A stretch of DNA of 64,000 nucleotides from SHZI01 sp031395645 (GTDB lineage Bacteria; Pseudomonadota; Gammaproteobacteria; Steroidobacterales; GCA-2729495): the NCBI GenBank assembly GCA_031395645.1, contig JANNJM010000072.1, positions 1-64,000 on the forward strand, read 5' to 3'. The notes under the pieces are model-generated. The model had not been told where the DNA came from. It worked only from the letters and a program-made list of their open reading frames with translations, and did not search any database. Position numbers and translations under genes: made by a program. Within the stretch, counting starts at the first letter, position 1. Each line of letters opens with the position of its first letter. Below, piece after piece: positions 26,903-35,774 of the stretch.

Positions 26903-29900
26903 TTGAACGCCAGAAAAGCGAAGACGACTGCCAAGCCTCAAGCGCCAAACCCGCCGGAGCCCGTCGCGGAGGCAGAAAAGACTCCGCATCCAGCCGCACC
27001 TGACGCCTTCCCGGTGGTCGGTATCGGCGCCTCGGCCGGGGGTCTGGCCGCGTTTGAAGCGTTTTTCTCCGGGATGCCTGTCGACGCCGATCCCGGGATG
27101 GCGTTCGTGCTGGTCCAGCACCTGGCCCCGGACCACAAAAGCATTCTCACGGAGCTGATTCGGCGCTATACCCGCATGCAGGCCTTCGAGGTCGAGGACG
27201 GCATGGTGGTGCAGCGCAACTGCGCCTACATCATCCCGCCCAACTGCGACATGGCGTTTCTGAACGGCGCCCTGCAATTGCTCGAACCCAGCGCGCCGCG
27301 CGGCCAGCGACTGCCAATCGATTTCTTCTTTCGCTCGCTGGCGCAAGACCAGCGCGAACGGGCCATCGGCATCGTGCTCTCCGGCACCGGCAGCGACGGC
27401 GCACAGGGCGTGCGCGCGATCAAGGGCGAGGGTGGCATGGTCATCGCACAAACACCCGAATCCACCGAATTCGACGGCATGCCGCGCAGCGCCATTGCCA
27501 CAGGTCTCGTGGATTACGAGCTGGCGCCGGCCGCAATGGCCGCCCAGCTGATCGCCTACGCCGCGCACGCGTTTGGCCACGCCCGTCACCCCGTCACCCT
27601 CGATTCAACCAGGACCGAAGGCTCGCTGAAGAAGATCTTCGTCCTGCTCCGTGCCCAGACCGGTCACGACTTTTCGCAATACAAGCCCAGCACGATCAAT
27701 CGGCGCATCGAGCGGCGCATGGCGGTCCACCAGATCGACGGGGTAGGCAGCTACATTCGATATCTGCAGCAGACACCAACCGAAGTAGAGGCACTGTTTC
27801 GCGATCTGCTGATCGGCGTCACCAATTTCTTCCGCGATCCGGAGGCCTTCCGGGTGCTTGAGGAACAAGTCATTCCCAGGCTCTTTGAAGGCAAGCCTGC
27901 AGGCGCCGTTGTGCGCGTCTGGTCGGCGGGGTGCTCCACGGGCGAGGAGGCTTACTCCATCGCCATCCTCCTGCAAGAGCGCATCGAGGCACTCAAGCAG
28001 AACTACACCGTGCAGTTTTTCGCCACCGACATCGACAGCCACGCCATCGCCACGGCGCGTGCCGGCCTTTATCCGGCCAGCATCGCCGCGGATATTTCAC
28101 CGGAACGCCTGGGACGCTTTTTTTCTGCCGAGTCCGGCAACAGCAGCTACCGCATCCACAAAGGCATTCGCGACATGATGGTGTTCTCCGAGCAGGACAT
28201 CATCAAGGACCCACCATTCTCAAAACTCGATCTGCTCAGTTGTCGAAACCTTCTGATCTATCTCGGCATGGAACTCCAAAAGCGGATGATTCCGCTGTTC
28301 CACTACGCCCTGAAACCGGGCGGCATATTGTTCCTTGGCACGTCCGAAGGGGTCGGCGAGTTTGTCAGGCAGTTCACCGTGCTGGACCGGCAGGCAAAGG
28401 TGTATCAGCGCAAGGAGGATTTTTATGGCATGGAACACGCGACCCTTGGGCGCTTTGTTCCGCGGCTGACGCCGACCAGTGCCCTAGCATTGCGGGACGC
28501 CCGAACGGCCACATCCCCCACGAAGCTGCCGCTACGCGAACTGACCGAACAGGCGCTCTTGCGGCAACTGGCCCCAACCAGTGCGCTGGTTAATGCCCAG
28601 GGCGACATTCTCTACCTGCACGGTCGCACCGGGATGTACCTGGAAATGACCGCCGGAGAAGCGGGCATCAGCAACATCCTGAAGATGGCCCGTGACGGTC
28701 TGCGTGCCGATCTGGCCAGGGCGCTGCACAAGGCAGTCGGTACTCAGTCAACCGTGCATTGCCCGGGTTTGCTCGTCAAAACCAACGGCCACATCACCGG
28801 TGTCAATTTGACTGTCTGCCCGGTGGCGGTCGATTCCTCCGCCGCACCCGAAGCGACGTTGTATCTGGCCATTCTCGAGGATGTACCGCCCCCCACACCG
28901 GATCGGCTGCAGCAGATCGTGGTACCCACCGGCCTCGAACCCTCCGGTCCTGCATCTGACACCGAGGCGCGCATCGCTGCACTCCAGCTGGAACTGCGGG
29001 CCAAAGACGACTACCTCCAGAGTGCCCACGAGGAACTGGAGAGTTCGAACGAGGAGCTCAAATCCTCCAACGAGGAAATGCAGTCTGTGAACGAGGAACT
29101 GCAATCCACCAACGAGGAGCTGGAGACCTCCAAGGAAGAACTGCAGTCGGTCAACGAGGAGCTGGGTACCGTCAATTCCGAGTTGCAAACCAAGGTGGCC
29201 GACCTGACCAGGGCCAACAACGACATGAACAACCTGCTCGCCGGCACCGGCATCGGCACCGTGTTCGTGGACCATCAATTGAGGATTCTGCGCTTTACGC
29301 CCGCCGCCAGCGCCATCATCAACCTGATTCCGGGCGACGTGGGACGGCCCGTTGCCCACATCGTCTCCAACCTGGTCGGCTACGACAGCCTGGTGGCCGA
29401 CGTCCAGGCTGTCCTGGGCACGCTGATACCCAAAGTGGTCACCGTCCAGACCAAAGAGGGGGCGTGGCACACCATGCGCATCCTGCCGTACCGCACGCTC
29501 GACAACGTCATCGAGGGCGCGGTGATCTCTTTCGTCGACATCAGCGAGGCTGTGCTGACCAAGGAGGCATTGCGCAAGGCCAATGAACTGCTACGGCTGG
29601 CCGTGGTGGTGCGCGATGCGCACGATGCGATTACCGTCCAGGACCTGAACGGCCGGATGCTGGCCTGGAACCCGGGCGCCGTGCGCATGTATGGCTGGAC
29701 CGAAGCGGAGGCACTGCTGATGAATGTGCGCGAGCGGATCCCGCAGGAACTGCGCGAGAAGGCCCTGGCCACATTGCGCCAACTTAGCCAGGCAGTCGTT
29801 CTGGAGCCCTATCACACCCAGCGGCTCACCAAACAGGGTGCGGTCATCGAGGTTTCAATTGTCTCTACCGCGTTGCTCGATGCCGCGGGCGAGATGTATG

Positions 29901-29944
29901 CGATCGCGACAACCGAGCGGACGGTCGGTGGAGGCACTCCATGA
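26903..29944 (+). CDS. CheB-CheR-PAS chemosensory fusion protein
   Basis: 1013 residues. After a charged Ala/Pro tail, a CheB methylesterase domain carries the triad Ser44 (GIGASAGG), His73 (VQHLAPDH) and Asp165 (GTGSDGAQG). Next comes a CheR methyltransferase domain with GVTNFFRDPEAF, VWSAGCSTGEEAYSIA and DLLSCRNLLIYL. A long Glu-rich coiled coil of SSNEELKS-type repeats follows, then two PAS domains. The start is set at TTG 26903, six bases after GAGGA; no ATG precedes the CheB motif. The stop overlaps the next ATG (ATGA), so it is coupled to a hybrid kinase. Such fusions without receptors usually belong to stress or light/redox signalling. Confidence 0.9.
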   Translation: MNARKAKTTAKPQAPNPPEPVAEAEKTPHPAAPDAFPVVGIGASAGGLAAFEAFFSGMPVDADPGMAFVLVQHLAPDHKSILTELIRRYTRMQAFEVEDGMVVQRNCAYIIPPNCDMAFLNGALQLLEPSAPRGQRLPIDFFFRSLAQDQRERAIGIVLSGTGSDGAQGVRAIKGEGGMVIAQTPESTEFDGMPRSAIATGLVDYELAPAAMAAQLIAYAAHAFGHARHPVTLDSTRTEGSLKKIFVLLRAQTGHDFSQYKPSTINRRIERRMAVHQIDGVGSYIRYLQQTPTEVEALFRDLLIGVTNFFRDPEAFRVLEEQVIPRLFEGKPAGAVVRVWSAGCSTGEEAYSIAILLQERIEALKQNYTVQFFATDIDSHAIATARAGLYPASIAADISPERLGRFFSAESGNSSYRIHKGIRDMMVFSEQDIIKDPPFSKLDLLSCRNLLIYLGMELQKRMIPLFHYALKPGGILFLGTSEGVGEFVRQFTVLDRQAKVYQRKEDFYGMEHATLGRFVPRLTPTSALALRDARTATSPTKLPLRELTEQALLRQLAPTSALVNAQGDILYLHGRTGMYLEMTAGEAGISNILKMARDGLRADLARALHKAVGTQSTVHCPGLLVKTNGHITGVNLTVCPVAVDSSAAPEATLYLAILEDVPPPTPDRLQQIVVPTGLEPSGPASDTEARIAALQLELRAKDDYLQSAHEELESSNEELKSSNEEMQSVNEELQSTNEELETSKEELQSVNEELGTVNSELQTKVADLTRANNDMNNLLAGTGIGTVFVDHQLRILRFTPAASAIINLIPGDVGRPVAHIVSNLVGYDSLVADVQAVLGTLIPKVVTVQTKEGAWHTMRILPYRTLDNVIEGAVISFVDISEAVLTKEALRKANELLRLAVVVRDAHDAITVQDLNGRMLAWNPGAVRMYGWTEAEALLMNVRERIPQELREKALATLRQLSQAVVLEPYHTQRLTKQGAVIEVSIVSTALLDAAGEMYAIATTERTVGGGTP

Positions 29945-32127
29945 CCGACGCGCCTGACCGAGCCGACGACGCCTCTTCAGCAGCCGCAGCGGAGTTGTTG
30001 CGCCAGCAGGCGGAAGCGCGCCTCCGGACAGCGGCAGCTCCTTCGATCGGGAACATAGACGCCCTGTCGCTCGACGCCGTCCGGCGGATGCTCCACGAAC
30101 TGCGCGTGCACCAGATCGAGCTGGAGATGCAGAACGAAGAATTGCGCGTGTCGCAGCTGGCGCTGGACACGGCGCGGGCGCGCTATTTCGAACTCTACGA
30201 CCTGGCGCCGGTCGGCTATTGCACCGTCAGCGAGCAGGGCCTGATGACGCAAGCCAACCTCACCGTAGCGGGTCTGCTGGGCGTGTCCCGGGGTGCGCTC
30301 GTCAAGCAGGCCCTGACGCGGTTCATCCACAGCGACGACGAAGACACCTACTACCTGCACAGAAAGGCGCTCGCCACCAGTGGCAAACCGCAATCCTGCG
30401 AGCTGCGGCTGGTGAGAACGGACGGCTCCCACTTCTGGGTACAGCTGGCAGTCACCGCCGCCCAGGAGGCTGATGGCGCGCCGGAACTGCGGGTTGCGAT
30501 CACCGATATCAATGCGCGCAAGCAGGCGGAGATCGCACTGCGCGGCAGTGAAGACCGCTATACAGCTTTGTTCAATTCGATGGACGAGGGCTTTTGCGTC
30601 ATCGAAGTACTTTTTGATGCAGCCGGGAAGCCGGTGGACTACCGCTTTCTGGAGGTCAATCCGAGTTTCGAAAAGCAGACCGGAATTCAGGCCGCTACGG
30701 GCAGGCGCATTCGTGAGATCGTCCCGGACCTTGAAGCGCACTGGTATGACAGCTACGGCAAAGTCGCGCGGACTGGCGAACCGGTTCGCCTCGTGGCCGA
30801 GGCTAAAGCGCTCAATGGCCGCTGGTTCGACGTGTATGCGTTCCGGATTGGCGGGCCCGAAAGCCGGAAGGTCGCTGTCCTTTTCACCGACATCACCGAG
30901 CGCAAGCGCATCGAACGGGAGCTCACCCGGGCTGTGACCGTGGCTGAGAAAGCCAATCTCGCGAAATCGGAGTTTCTCTCCAGCATGAGCCACGAGCTGC
31001 GCACGCCGCTCAGTGCGATCCTCGGGTTTGCCCAGCTGCTGGAGGCAGGCTCGCCGCCGCCGACGGCCACCGAGAAGCGCAGCATCGAGCAGATTCTCAA
31101 GGCCGGGTGGCACCTCCTGGAGCTGATCAACGAAATACTGGATCTCTCGGTGATCGAGTCCGGAAAACTCTCGCTCTCGATGGAATCGGTAGCGCTGGGC
31201 GAGGTATTGCGCGAGTGCGAGGTCATGGCGGAACCGCAGGCCCAGAAGTATGGCATCAGCGTGACGTTTGCCAGGCTTGAGGCGCCCTGCTTCGTCAGCG
31301 CCGACCGCACGCGAGCCAAGCAGGTCCTTATCAACCTGCTTTCCAATGCCATTAAATACAACAGGGCCGGCGGCACCGTTAGCGTGGTGTGCGCCGTGAG
31401 CGCCGGCGATTCGGTTCGTATCAGCGTCCGGGATACCGGTATCGGGCTGACTGCCGAACAGCTTGCCCAGCTTTTTCAGCCGTTCAATCGCCTTGGACAA
31501 CAGGCTGGCGCTGAAGAAGGTACTGGCATCGGCCTCGTAGTCAGCAAGCGGCTGGTCGAGTTGATGGGCGGCGTCATGGGCGTGGAAAGCACTGTCGGGC
31601 AGGGCAGTGTGTTCTGGTACGAGCTCAAGCTGACGGCTGCCCCGCGAGCTGCCGTCCACGAGGCAACCGGCCTTGCGCGGGCGCAGGCTCCGGTCGACGC
31701 GCCGGTGAACATCGTTCTTTATATCGAGGACAACCCGGCCAATCTGCTGCTGGTGGAGAGCATTATCGAACGTCGGCCCGATTTCCGGTATCTGAGCGCC
31801 CGCGACGGCATTAGCGGCGTGGCGCTTGCACGCGCCTCTCAACCGGATGTCATCCTGATGGATATCGATCTACCCGATATCAGCGGCATTGATGCGCTGA
31901 AACTCCTGGCCTCGGACCCCGAGACCGCGCGGATCCCGGTCATTGCGCTCAGTGCCAATGCCATGCTGCACGACATCGAAAAAGGCAAAGCAGCAGGATT
32001 TTTCCGCTACCTCACCAAACCGGTGAACGTCAACGAGTTGATGACTACGCTGGATTTAGCGCTCGACTCGGCGCTGGACCCGGCTGCATCGCAGGCCACC
32101 CGTGGAGCGCAACCGGGAGAATCATGA
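29941..32127 (+). CDS. PAS hybrid histidine kinase with C-terminal receiver
   Basis: 728 residues, cytoplasmic (no membrane segment). A coiled-coil N terminus is followed by two PAS domains (about 85-200 and 205-330). The HisKA helix has SSMSHELRTPLSA (His351), the HATPase domain has N (LLSNAIKY), G1 (DTGIG) and G2 (GTGIGL) boxes, and the receiver has Asp641 (ILMDIDLPD) and a conserved Lys in LTKPVN. It would autophosphorylate on His351 and pass phosphate to its own Asp641. Translational coupling to the CheB-CheR protein implies one complex. The 3' end overlaps the convergent CheB gene by six bases. Confidence 0.92.
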   Translation: MTDAPDRADDASSAAAAELLRQQAEARLRTAAAPSIGNIDALSLDAVRRMLHELRVHQIELEMQNEELRVSQLALDTARARYFELYDLAPVGYCTVSEQGLMTQANLTVAGLLGVSRGALVKQALTRFIHSDDEDTYYLHRKALATSGKPQSCELRLVRTDGSHFWVQLAVTAAQEADGAPELRVAITDINARKQAEIALRGSEDRYTALFNSMDEGFCVIEVLFDAAGKPVDYRFLEVNPSFEKQTGIQAATGRRIREIVPDLEAHWYDSYGKVARTGEPVRLVAEAKALNGRWFDVYAFRIGGPESRKVAVLFTDITERKRIERELTRAVTVAEKANLAKSEFLSSMSHELRTPLSAILGFAQLLEAGSPPPTATEKRSIEQILKAGWHLLELINEILDLSVIESGKLSLSMESVALGEVLRECEVMAEPQAQKYGISVTFARLEAPCFVSADRTRAKQVLINLLSNAIKYNRAGGTVSVVCAVSAGDSVRISVRDTGIGLTAEQLAQLFQPFNRLGQQAGAEEGTGIGLVVSKRLVELMGGVMGVESTVGQGSVFWYELKLTAAPRAAVHEATGLARAQAPVDAPVNIVLYIEDNPANLLLVESIIERRPDFRYLSARDGISGVALARASQPDVILMDIDLPDISGIDALKLLASDPETARIPVIALSANAMLHDIEKGKAAGFFRYLTKPVNVNELMTTLDLALDSALDPAASQATRGAQPGES

Positions 32128-32739
32128 TCCGACTGCCGGTGGCACCTGATCTTCGGCCCGTGCGATGCGCACAATCTCTCGAGCGATATCTTCCGGGGCC
32201 AGGACGAAATCAATGCACCCGCTGGCGATCGCGCTTTCCGGCATGTCGGGCTGACGCGCCGTATCCAGCTTCTGAGCGATGGTGATGCCACCGACTTGCT
32301 TGATGCCGCACAGGGCCTCGGCACCGTCGCCATCGTAGCCGGACACGATCACGGCAACCAGTTTGCCGTCCCAGTAACGGGTCAGCGAACGCAGAAAAAC
32401 GGTGATGACATCGGGCCAGCCCCGGGGTTTCGAGATTGGCTTGAGACGGAACTCGCCATCCTCGACATGCAGATCCCGATTCTCGGGGATGATGAAGACC
32501 CGGTTGGGCTCGATCGACAGACTATCCGTAATGAGATCCACCGGCATGCTGGTGAAGCGGGGCAGGATCTCGTGGAGTTGGGTAGGCATGGTTGTCATGT
32601 GATTAACGATGACGACCGCCACGCCCATGTCGGCCGGCAGACACTGCAATAGCCGGATATAGGCGTCCAGGCCGCCCGCTGAACCGCCGATGCAAACAAC
32701 GGGGAAAGTTTTCGTCGCCAGGTGCGCGTCAGTCGGCAT
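32122..32739 (-). CDS. Stand-alone CheB-type methylesterase domain protein
   Basis: 205 residues made only of a CheB catalytic domain. Ser20 lies in CIGGSAGG, His47 in VIVNHMTTMP, and Asp138 in SGYDGDGAEAL. The N-terminal receiver of classical CheB is absent, so it is not controlled by its own phosphorylation. It is convergent with, and overlaps, the hybrid kinase gene. A protein glutamate methylesterase or deamidase activity is expected. With no receptor nearby, the target is unknown; the methylated partner could be the CheB-CheR/kinase pair. Confidence 0.88.
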   Translation of the reverse strand: MPTDAHLATKTFPVVCIGGSAGGLDAYIRLLQCLPADMGVAVVIVNHMTTMPTQLHEILPRFTSMPVDLITDSLSIEPNRVFIIPENRDLHVEDGEFRLKPISKPRGWPDVITVFLRSLTRYWDGKLVAVIVSGYDGDGAEALCGIKQVGGITIAQKLDTARQPDMPESAIASGCIDFVLAPEDIAREIVRIARAEDQVPPAVGS

Positions 32740-32777
32740 CCGGGGAGTTGATCCTTGCCGGGCGAAACCCGGCTAGG

Positions 32778-32942
32778 TTAAAGCTTGCCCATCAAAAGGA
32801 GGATCACCAGGATCAGAATCACCAGGCCGAGACCGCCGCCGCCATAGTAGCCAGTGCCGTAGAACGGACCGCCGCCAATTCCGCTGAAGCCGCCCAGTAA
32901 TGCAATCACCAGGATGATGAGAATGATGGTCCCGATAGACAT
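32778..32942 (-). CDS. DUF3309 family small membrane peptide
   Basis: A 54-residue protein from ATG 32942, with GGGGA upstream. It has two hydrophobic segments (TIILIILVIALLGGF and LGLVILILVILLLMGKL) separated by a Gly/Tyr-rich turn. This matches DUF3309, small membrane peptides often found near stress-response genes in proteobacteria. The function is unknown. Confidence 0.8.
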   Translation of the reverse strand: MSIGTIILIILVIALLGGFSGIGGGPFYGTGYYGGGGLGLVILILVILLLMGKL

Positions 32943-33169
32943 CGTGGAATCCCCTATCTCTGAGTTTGCCGCCCTAGCCGGTTGGCTCGCGACTGATCTT
33001 GAATGCCGACTATGCAACATCGTGGGGGCGACTACAAACCTTGCTGGTTCAGATCAGATGGCGGTGGTTGCCAGGTGGCTGGTCCGAAAATCACCCAGCA
33101 GATCAGGCCGCAGCGACCACCCGCGTGTGCTGGGTAAGGCTCGCCGGCCGCTTGGTTCGAGTCCCAGGT

Positions 33170-33695
33170 TTAGCCTTCGTCGAGGATGTCGTTCTCATAC
33201 TTCCGCCTCAGGTGCTCCCACGGTCCAGCGTTATCGAGCAGGAGCCAGGAGTCGGCGAACGGCCGGTAAAGGTTGAAGAAGTTACTGAGGCTGCGGGCAT
33301 AACGTCGCCGCACTATGGCCTCCGGCACGCGATGCCCACCATTCCGTACCCGTTCACGGACGCGCCGCCGCCGAAGCGCTGGGTAGCCAGAGGTAGACCA
33401 GGTGAAACTCATAGCCCTCAGCCTGCCAGCGTCGTAGCAGCGGCGCGAAGGTACGACTTGCCAACGTGGTCTCAAAGGCAAAGCTCCGACGGGCGCCGGC
33501 AAGCTCGAGGATCCGGTTCAGCATGACCCGTCCGGCCCGGAATGCGGCGGTTTCTGGCGCCAGCACGGACAGGCCCTGCGCGATCATGTCAGCATTCACG
33601 AATTCATCGATGCCGAAGGCCTTGCGCACGATGGGCTGTGCCGTGGTGGACTTGCCAGCGCCGTTAGGTCCTGCGATCACCACGACTCTCGGCAC
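33170..33695 (-). pseudogene. Zeta toxin family kinase, frameshifted
   Basis: The gene starts at GTG 33695 with a P-loop (VVVIAGPNGAGKSTTAQ), then FVNADMIAQGLS and FAFETTLASR, as in zeta toxins/UDP-GlcNAc kinases. The frame is lost after LVYLWLPSA and resumes in another frame with VRERVRNGGHRVPEAIVRR and LSNFFNLYRPFADSW, ending at 33170. The break falls in the CG-triplet run at 33362-33373, a slippage-prone tract. No epsilon-type antitoxin is evident next to it, so inactivation would fit loss of a toxin. Whole length would be about 175 residues. Confidence 0.82.
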
Positions 33696-33847
33696 CAGCT
33701 TCGTTCCTCAGCCCACATGGGTCATATCAAGGTACTGGGAGAAGCTGCCCGCGGCAACAACGCAAAAAGAGCCTGGGAATATTTTGCGTTCTTGACCATC
33801 AGGAGGGCCGCGACGAACCGGGCCCTAACCCATTCACGCCGGAGAGG

Positions 33848-33909
33848 GTGTTAACCATGTCCCCGGAATAAAACGTAAACCATGTGTCCGGTATGGACCG
33901 TTGATTAGA
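33848..33909. repeat. IS-end-like repeat, left copy
   Basis: It contains two near-copies of taaccatgtccccgg / taaaccatgtgtccgg in tandem. A 37-base block (33863-33899) is identical to 41718-41754. Both copies run directly into tgatta and a tRNA 3'-end copy. Tandem ccatgt-ccgg motifs resemble the repeated termini of some insertion sequences, but no transposase is nearby. Confidence 0.7.
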
Positions 33910-33942
33910 TGGCGCGCCAGAGCAGATGAATCTGGGCACTGG
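33910..33942. repeat. att-like tRNA 3'-end scar 1 (degenerate)
   Basis: tggcgcgcc (33910-33918) matches the 3' end of the tRNA-Arg gene at 41764. It is followed by gatgaatctgggcactgg (33925-33942), which is identical to the sequence after scar 2. Confidence 0.65.
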
Positions 33943-33981
33943 CACGTCATGGTGTCTTGGGCGTGAACGCCATTCCGGACG

Positions 33982-34311
33982 TCATTGACGGTTCCGCCTG
34001 GAGCGCCTGCCGCGGCCCCGAAGGGCCGATATCTGCAGCAGCCGTTCTGCGCGCATGACGTGGACAATGAATACGCGCTTGCCGTCAAAGCGATAGAAAA
34101 CCCGGTAGGGCGGTTCCACGATCTGCCGGTAGCGCCACCCATGGAGTTCGGGTAGCTTCGACCCACTGCGTGGATGCACCTGGAGTTGCTCGACGTGAAG
34201 GAAGACGCGCCGGACCAACTGACGGGCGGCTATGGGATTCTCAAACGCGATATAGTCGGCAATGGCGTCGAGGTCGCTGAGGGCCGGATCCGTCCAGACT
34301 ATTTCAGCCAT
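33982..34311 (-). CDS. ParE/RelE-type toxin
   Basis: 109 residues with the RelE/ParE fold signature: VWTDPALSDLDAIADYIAFENP, SGSKLPELHGWRYRQIV and YRVFYRFDGKRVFIVHVMRAER. The basic tail is unusually long. ParE-type toxins act on gyrase and RelE-type toxins on ribosome-bound mRNA; the sequence does not decide which. It is preceded, with a 13-base overlap, by its Phd-type antitoxin gene on the same strand, the usual order. The pair lies just inside the leftmost att-like scar. Confidence 0.88.
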   Translation of the reverse strand: MAEIVWTDPALSDLDAIADYIAFENPIAARQLVRRVFLHVEQLQVHPRSGSKLPELHGWRYRQIVEPPYRVFYRFDGKRVFIVHVMRAERLLQISALRGRGRRSRRNRQ

Positions 34312-34556
34312 CGGGCCATTTTGGCCTTGGCGCGAGCATGAGTCAGAACTCGTCCGTCCTGCACGGCCTGCTCGCCGCGGGCAATGCCCTCAAGGACACC
34401 CAGCCGGCGCTGCAGGTTCTCGTAGCTCTCGACATCGACCAGATAGGCGCTCGGCATGCCGTGCTGCGTAATGAGAATGGGCTCCCGCGCGCTCTTTAAC
34501 TCCGTCAGGAGCTCGGTGGCCTGGCGCTTCAAGGTGGTGACAAGCTCAGTGCGCAT
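34299..34556 (-). CDS. Phd/YefM-type antitoxin
   Basis: 85 residues: TTLKRQATELLTELKSAREP followed by ILITQHGMPSAYLVDVESYENL, the DNA-binding N-terminal fold of Phd/YefM antitoxins. The C-terminal part is expected to wrap the toxin. It overlaps the toxin gene by 13 bases. A 15-bp inverted repeat (taaagtg-c-cacttta) lies 11 bases before the ATG and is the likely autoregulatory operator. Confidence 0.88.
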   Translation of the reverse strand: MRTELVTTLKRQATELLTELKSAREPILITQHGMPSAYLVDVESYENLQRRLGVLEGIARGEQAVQDGRVLTHARAKAKMARWLK

Positions 34557-34566
34557 ATAGTGATAC

Positions 34567-34581
34567 TAAAGTGCCACTTTA
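34567..34581. promoter_or_regulatory. Inverted-repeat operator of the phd-parE pair
   Basis: Perfect 7-base arms taaagtg / cacttta around one base, placed just upstream of the antitoxin start. Phd-type antitoxins repress their own promoters at such palindromes. Confidence 0.5.
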
Positions 34582-34826
34582 TCGAAGGTCAAGGAATGAA
34601 TCGGCAGGAATGCGCCAGATTTGACCACAACCAGGCGCTGTGGGTGGTCGCCGGCTACCGGGCCCTGCGTCTAGCGCTGGCGATGTGTCCTTAACGCAAT
34701 CAAAGCCTTGCAAAACCCGCACAGTGCGCAAAGCAGCCAGAAACCGGCGAATCGAGCCTCAATTCGGCGCGGCTGGCTACGATTTGGCTACGTAGAAACG
34801 AGCGTGCCGCCCATGCCCTTGCCGAG

Positions 34827-34841
34827 GTCCCAAACTGGGAC
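34827..34841. promoter_or_regulatory. Inverted-repeat operator of higBA
   Basis: Arms gtccca / tgggac around three bases, ending 14 bases before the higB start; a second smaller repeat (aaact...agttt) overlaps it. The rest of the roughly 300-base gap 34557-34855 shows no gene. Confidence 0.45.
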
Positions 34842-34855
34842 TATAGTTTCAACCT

Positions 34856-35158
34856 ATGAGGGTGATTGCCGTCTCCACGCTGAAAGCTTTCTGGAACGAT
34901 CACCCCGAGCACCTTGACGCACAGGGTCCGACTCTTGCCTGGTACAGGGATGTGCTGAAGGCAGATTGGGCGAGACCCAGTGACCTGAAGGCGCAGTTTC
35001 GTACCGCCAGCATCCTTCAGGATGGACGCGCGGTTTTCAATATCGGCGGCAACAAGTACCGCCTCGTCGTGTGGATCAACTATCCCTACAGGATCGTCTA
35101 CATACGGTTCGTCGGCACGCACAAGCAGTATGACGCCATTGATGCGCAAACGATTTGA
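34856..35158 (+). CDS. higB: HigB-type mRNA interferase toxin
   Basis: 100 residues with the HigB pattern: LKAFWNDHPEH near the N terminus, FRTASILQDGRAVFNIGGNKYRLVVWINYPYRIVYIRFVGTHKQYD in the core, with the DAID end. HigB cleaves mRNA on the ribosome. The toxin gene precedes the antitoxin gene by ten bases, the reversed order typical of higBA. Confidence 0.92.
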   Translation: MRVIAVSTLKAFWNDHPEHLDAQGPTLAWYRDVLKADWARPSDLKAQFRTASILQDGRAVFNIGGNKYRLVVWINYPYRIVYIRFVGTHKQYDAIDAQTI

Positions 35159-35168
35159 GAGGAAAGCA

Positions 35169-35561
35169 ATGAACATCAAGCCGATCAGAACCAAGGCGAA
35201 CTACCGTGCCGCCCTGAAGGACATCGAATCCCTGATGGCGGCGAAGGCCAACACGCCGGAAGGGGATCGCCTGGATGTCCTGGCGACGCTGGTCGAGGCC
35301 TATGAGCGTACCCACTTTCCGCTGGACCTGCCCGATGCGGTAGACGCCATTAAGTTCCGCATGGAACAGGCTGGTCTGACTGTTAAGGATCTGGAACCGG
35401 TCATCGGGCGCAAGAATCGCGTTTACGAGGTTCTTAGCCGCAGACGTGCCCTGACACTGCGCATGATCGAGGGTCTGCACAGGACATTTGGTATTCCGGC
35501 GGAGAGCCTGCTCAAGCAGCGGACGGGGAGGGCGTCAGCTGCGACAACAAAGCGCGCTTAG
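35169..35561 (+). CDS. higA: HigA-type antitoxin (HTH)
   Basis: 130 residues from ATG 35169, with GAGAGGAAAG upstream. The N-terminal half carries IKPIRTKANYRAALKDIE and TPEGDRLDVLATLVEAYE, typical of HigA partners of this HigB group. The C-terminal half is a helix-turn-helix (MEQAGLTVKDLEPVIGRKNR, VLSRRRALTLRMIEGL). It should neutralise HigB and repress the operon at the palindrome before higB. Confidence 0.92.
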   Translation: MNIKPIRTKANYRAALKDIESLMAAKANTPEGDRLDVLATLVEAYERTHFPLDLPDAVDAIKFRMEQAGLTVKDLEPVIGRKNRVYEVLSRRRALTLRMIEGLHRTFGIPAESLLKQRTGRASAATTKRA

Positions 35562-35774
35562 CCGTCGACAGCCAATTAGGCATCCAGCCGCGCGTAAAGA
35601 GACGTCTGTAGATGACGTCGGGAGGGTGGCCCTGAAGGAAGTCCAATGGTAGCCCGGAGATGTCCTAGGTACCGCGGGAAGTCCACCCGCGCTCCAAGTC
35701 GAGTCGAGCACCCCGGCGGGATATGGGAATATGACCTCCACGGTTCGCGGTTGCACCAGATTTCAGGAGTTCCG

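Noticed and set aside
33150..33175. tRNA T-arm-like ggttcgagtcc
   Set aside because: Only four of five stem pairs form and no acceptor, D or anticodon arm can be built around it.
33708..33821. Small minus-strand open frame just before the zeta toxin gene as an antitoxin
   Set aside because: About 37 codons with no clear start codon or ribosome site, ending 13 bases before the toxin start; too weak to call.
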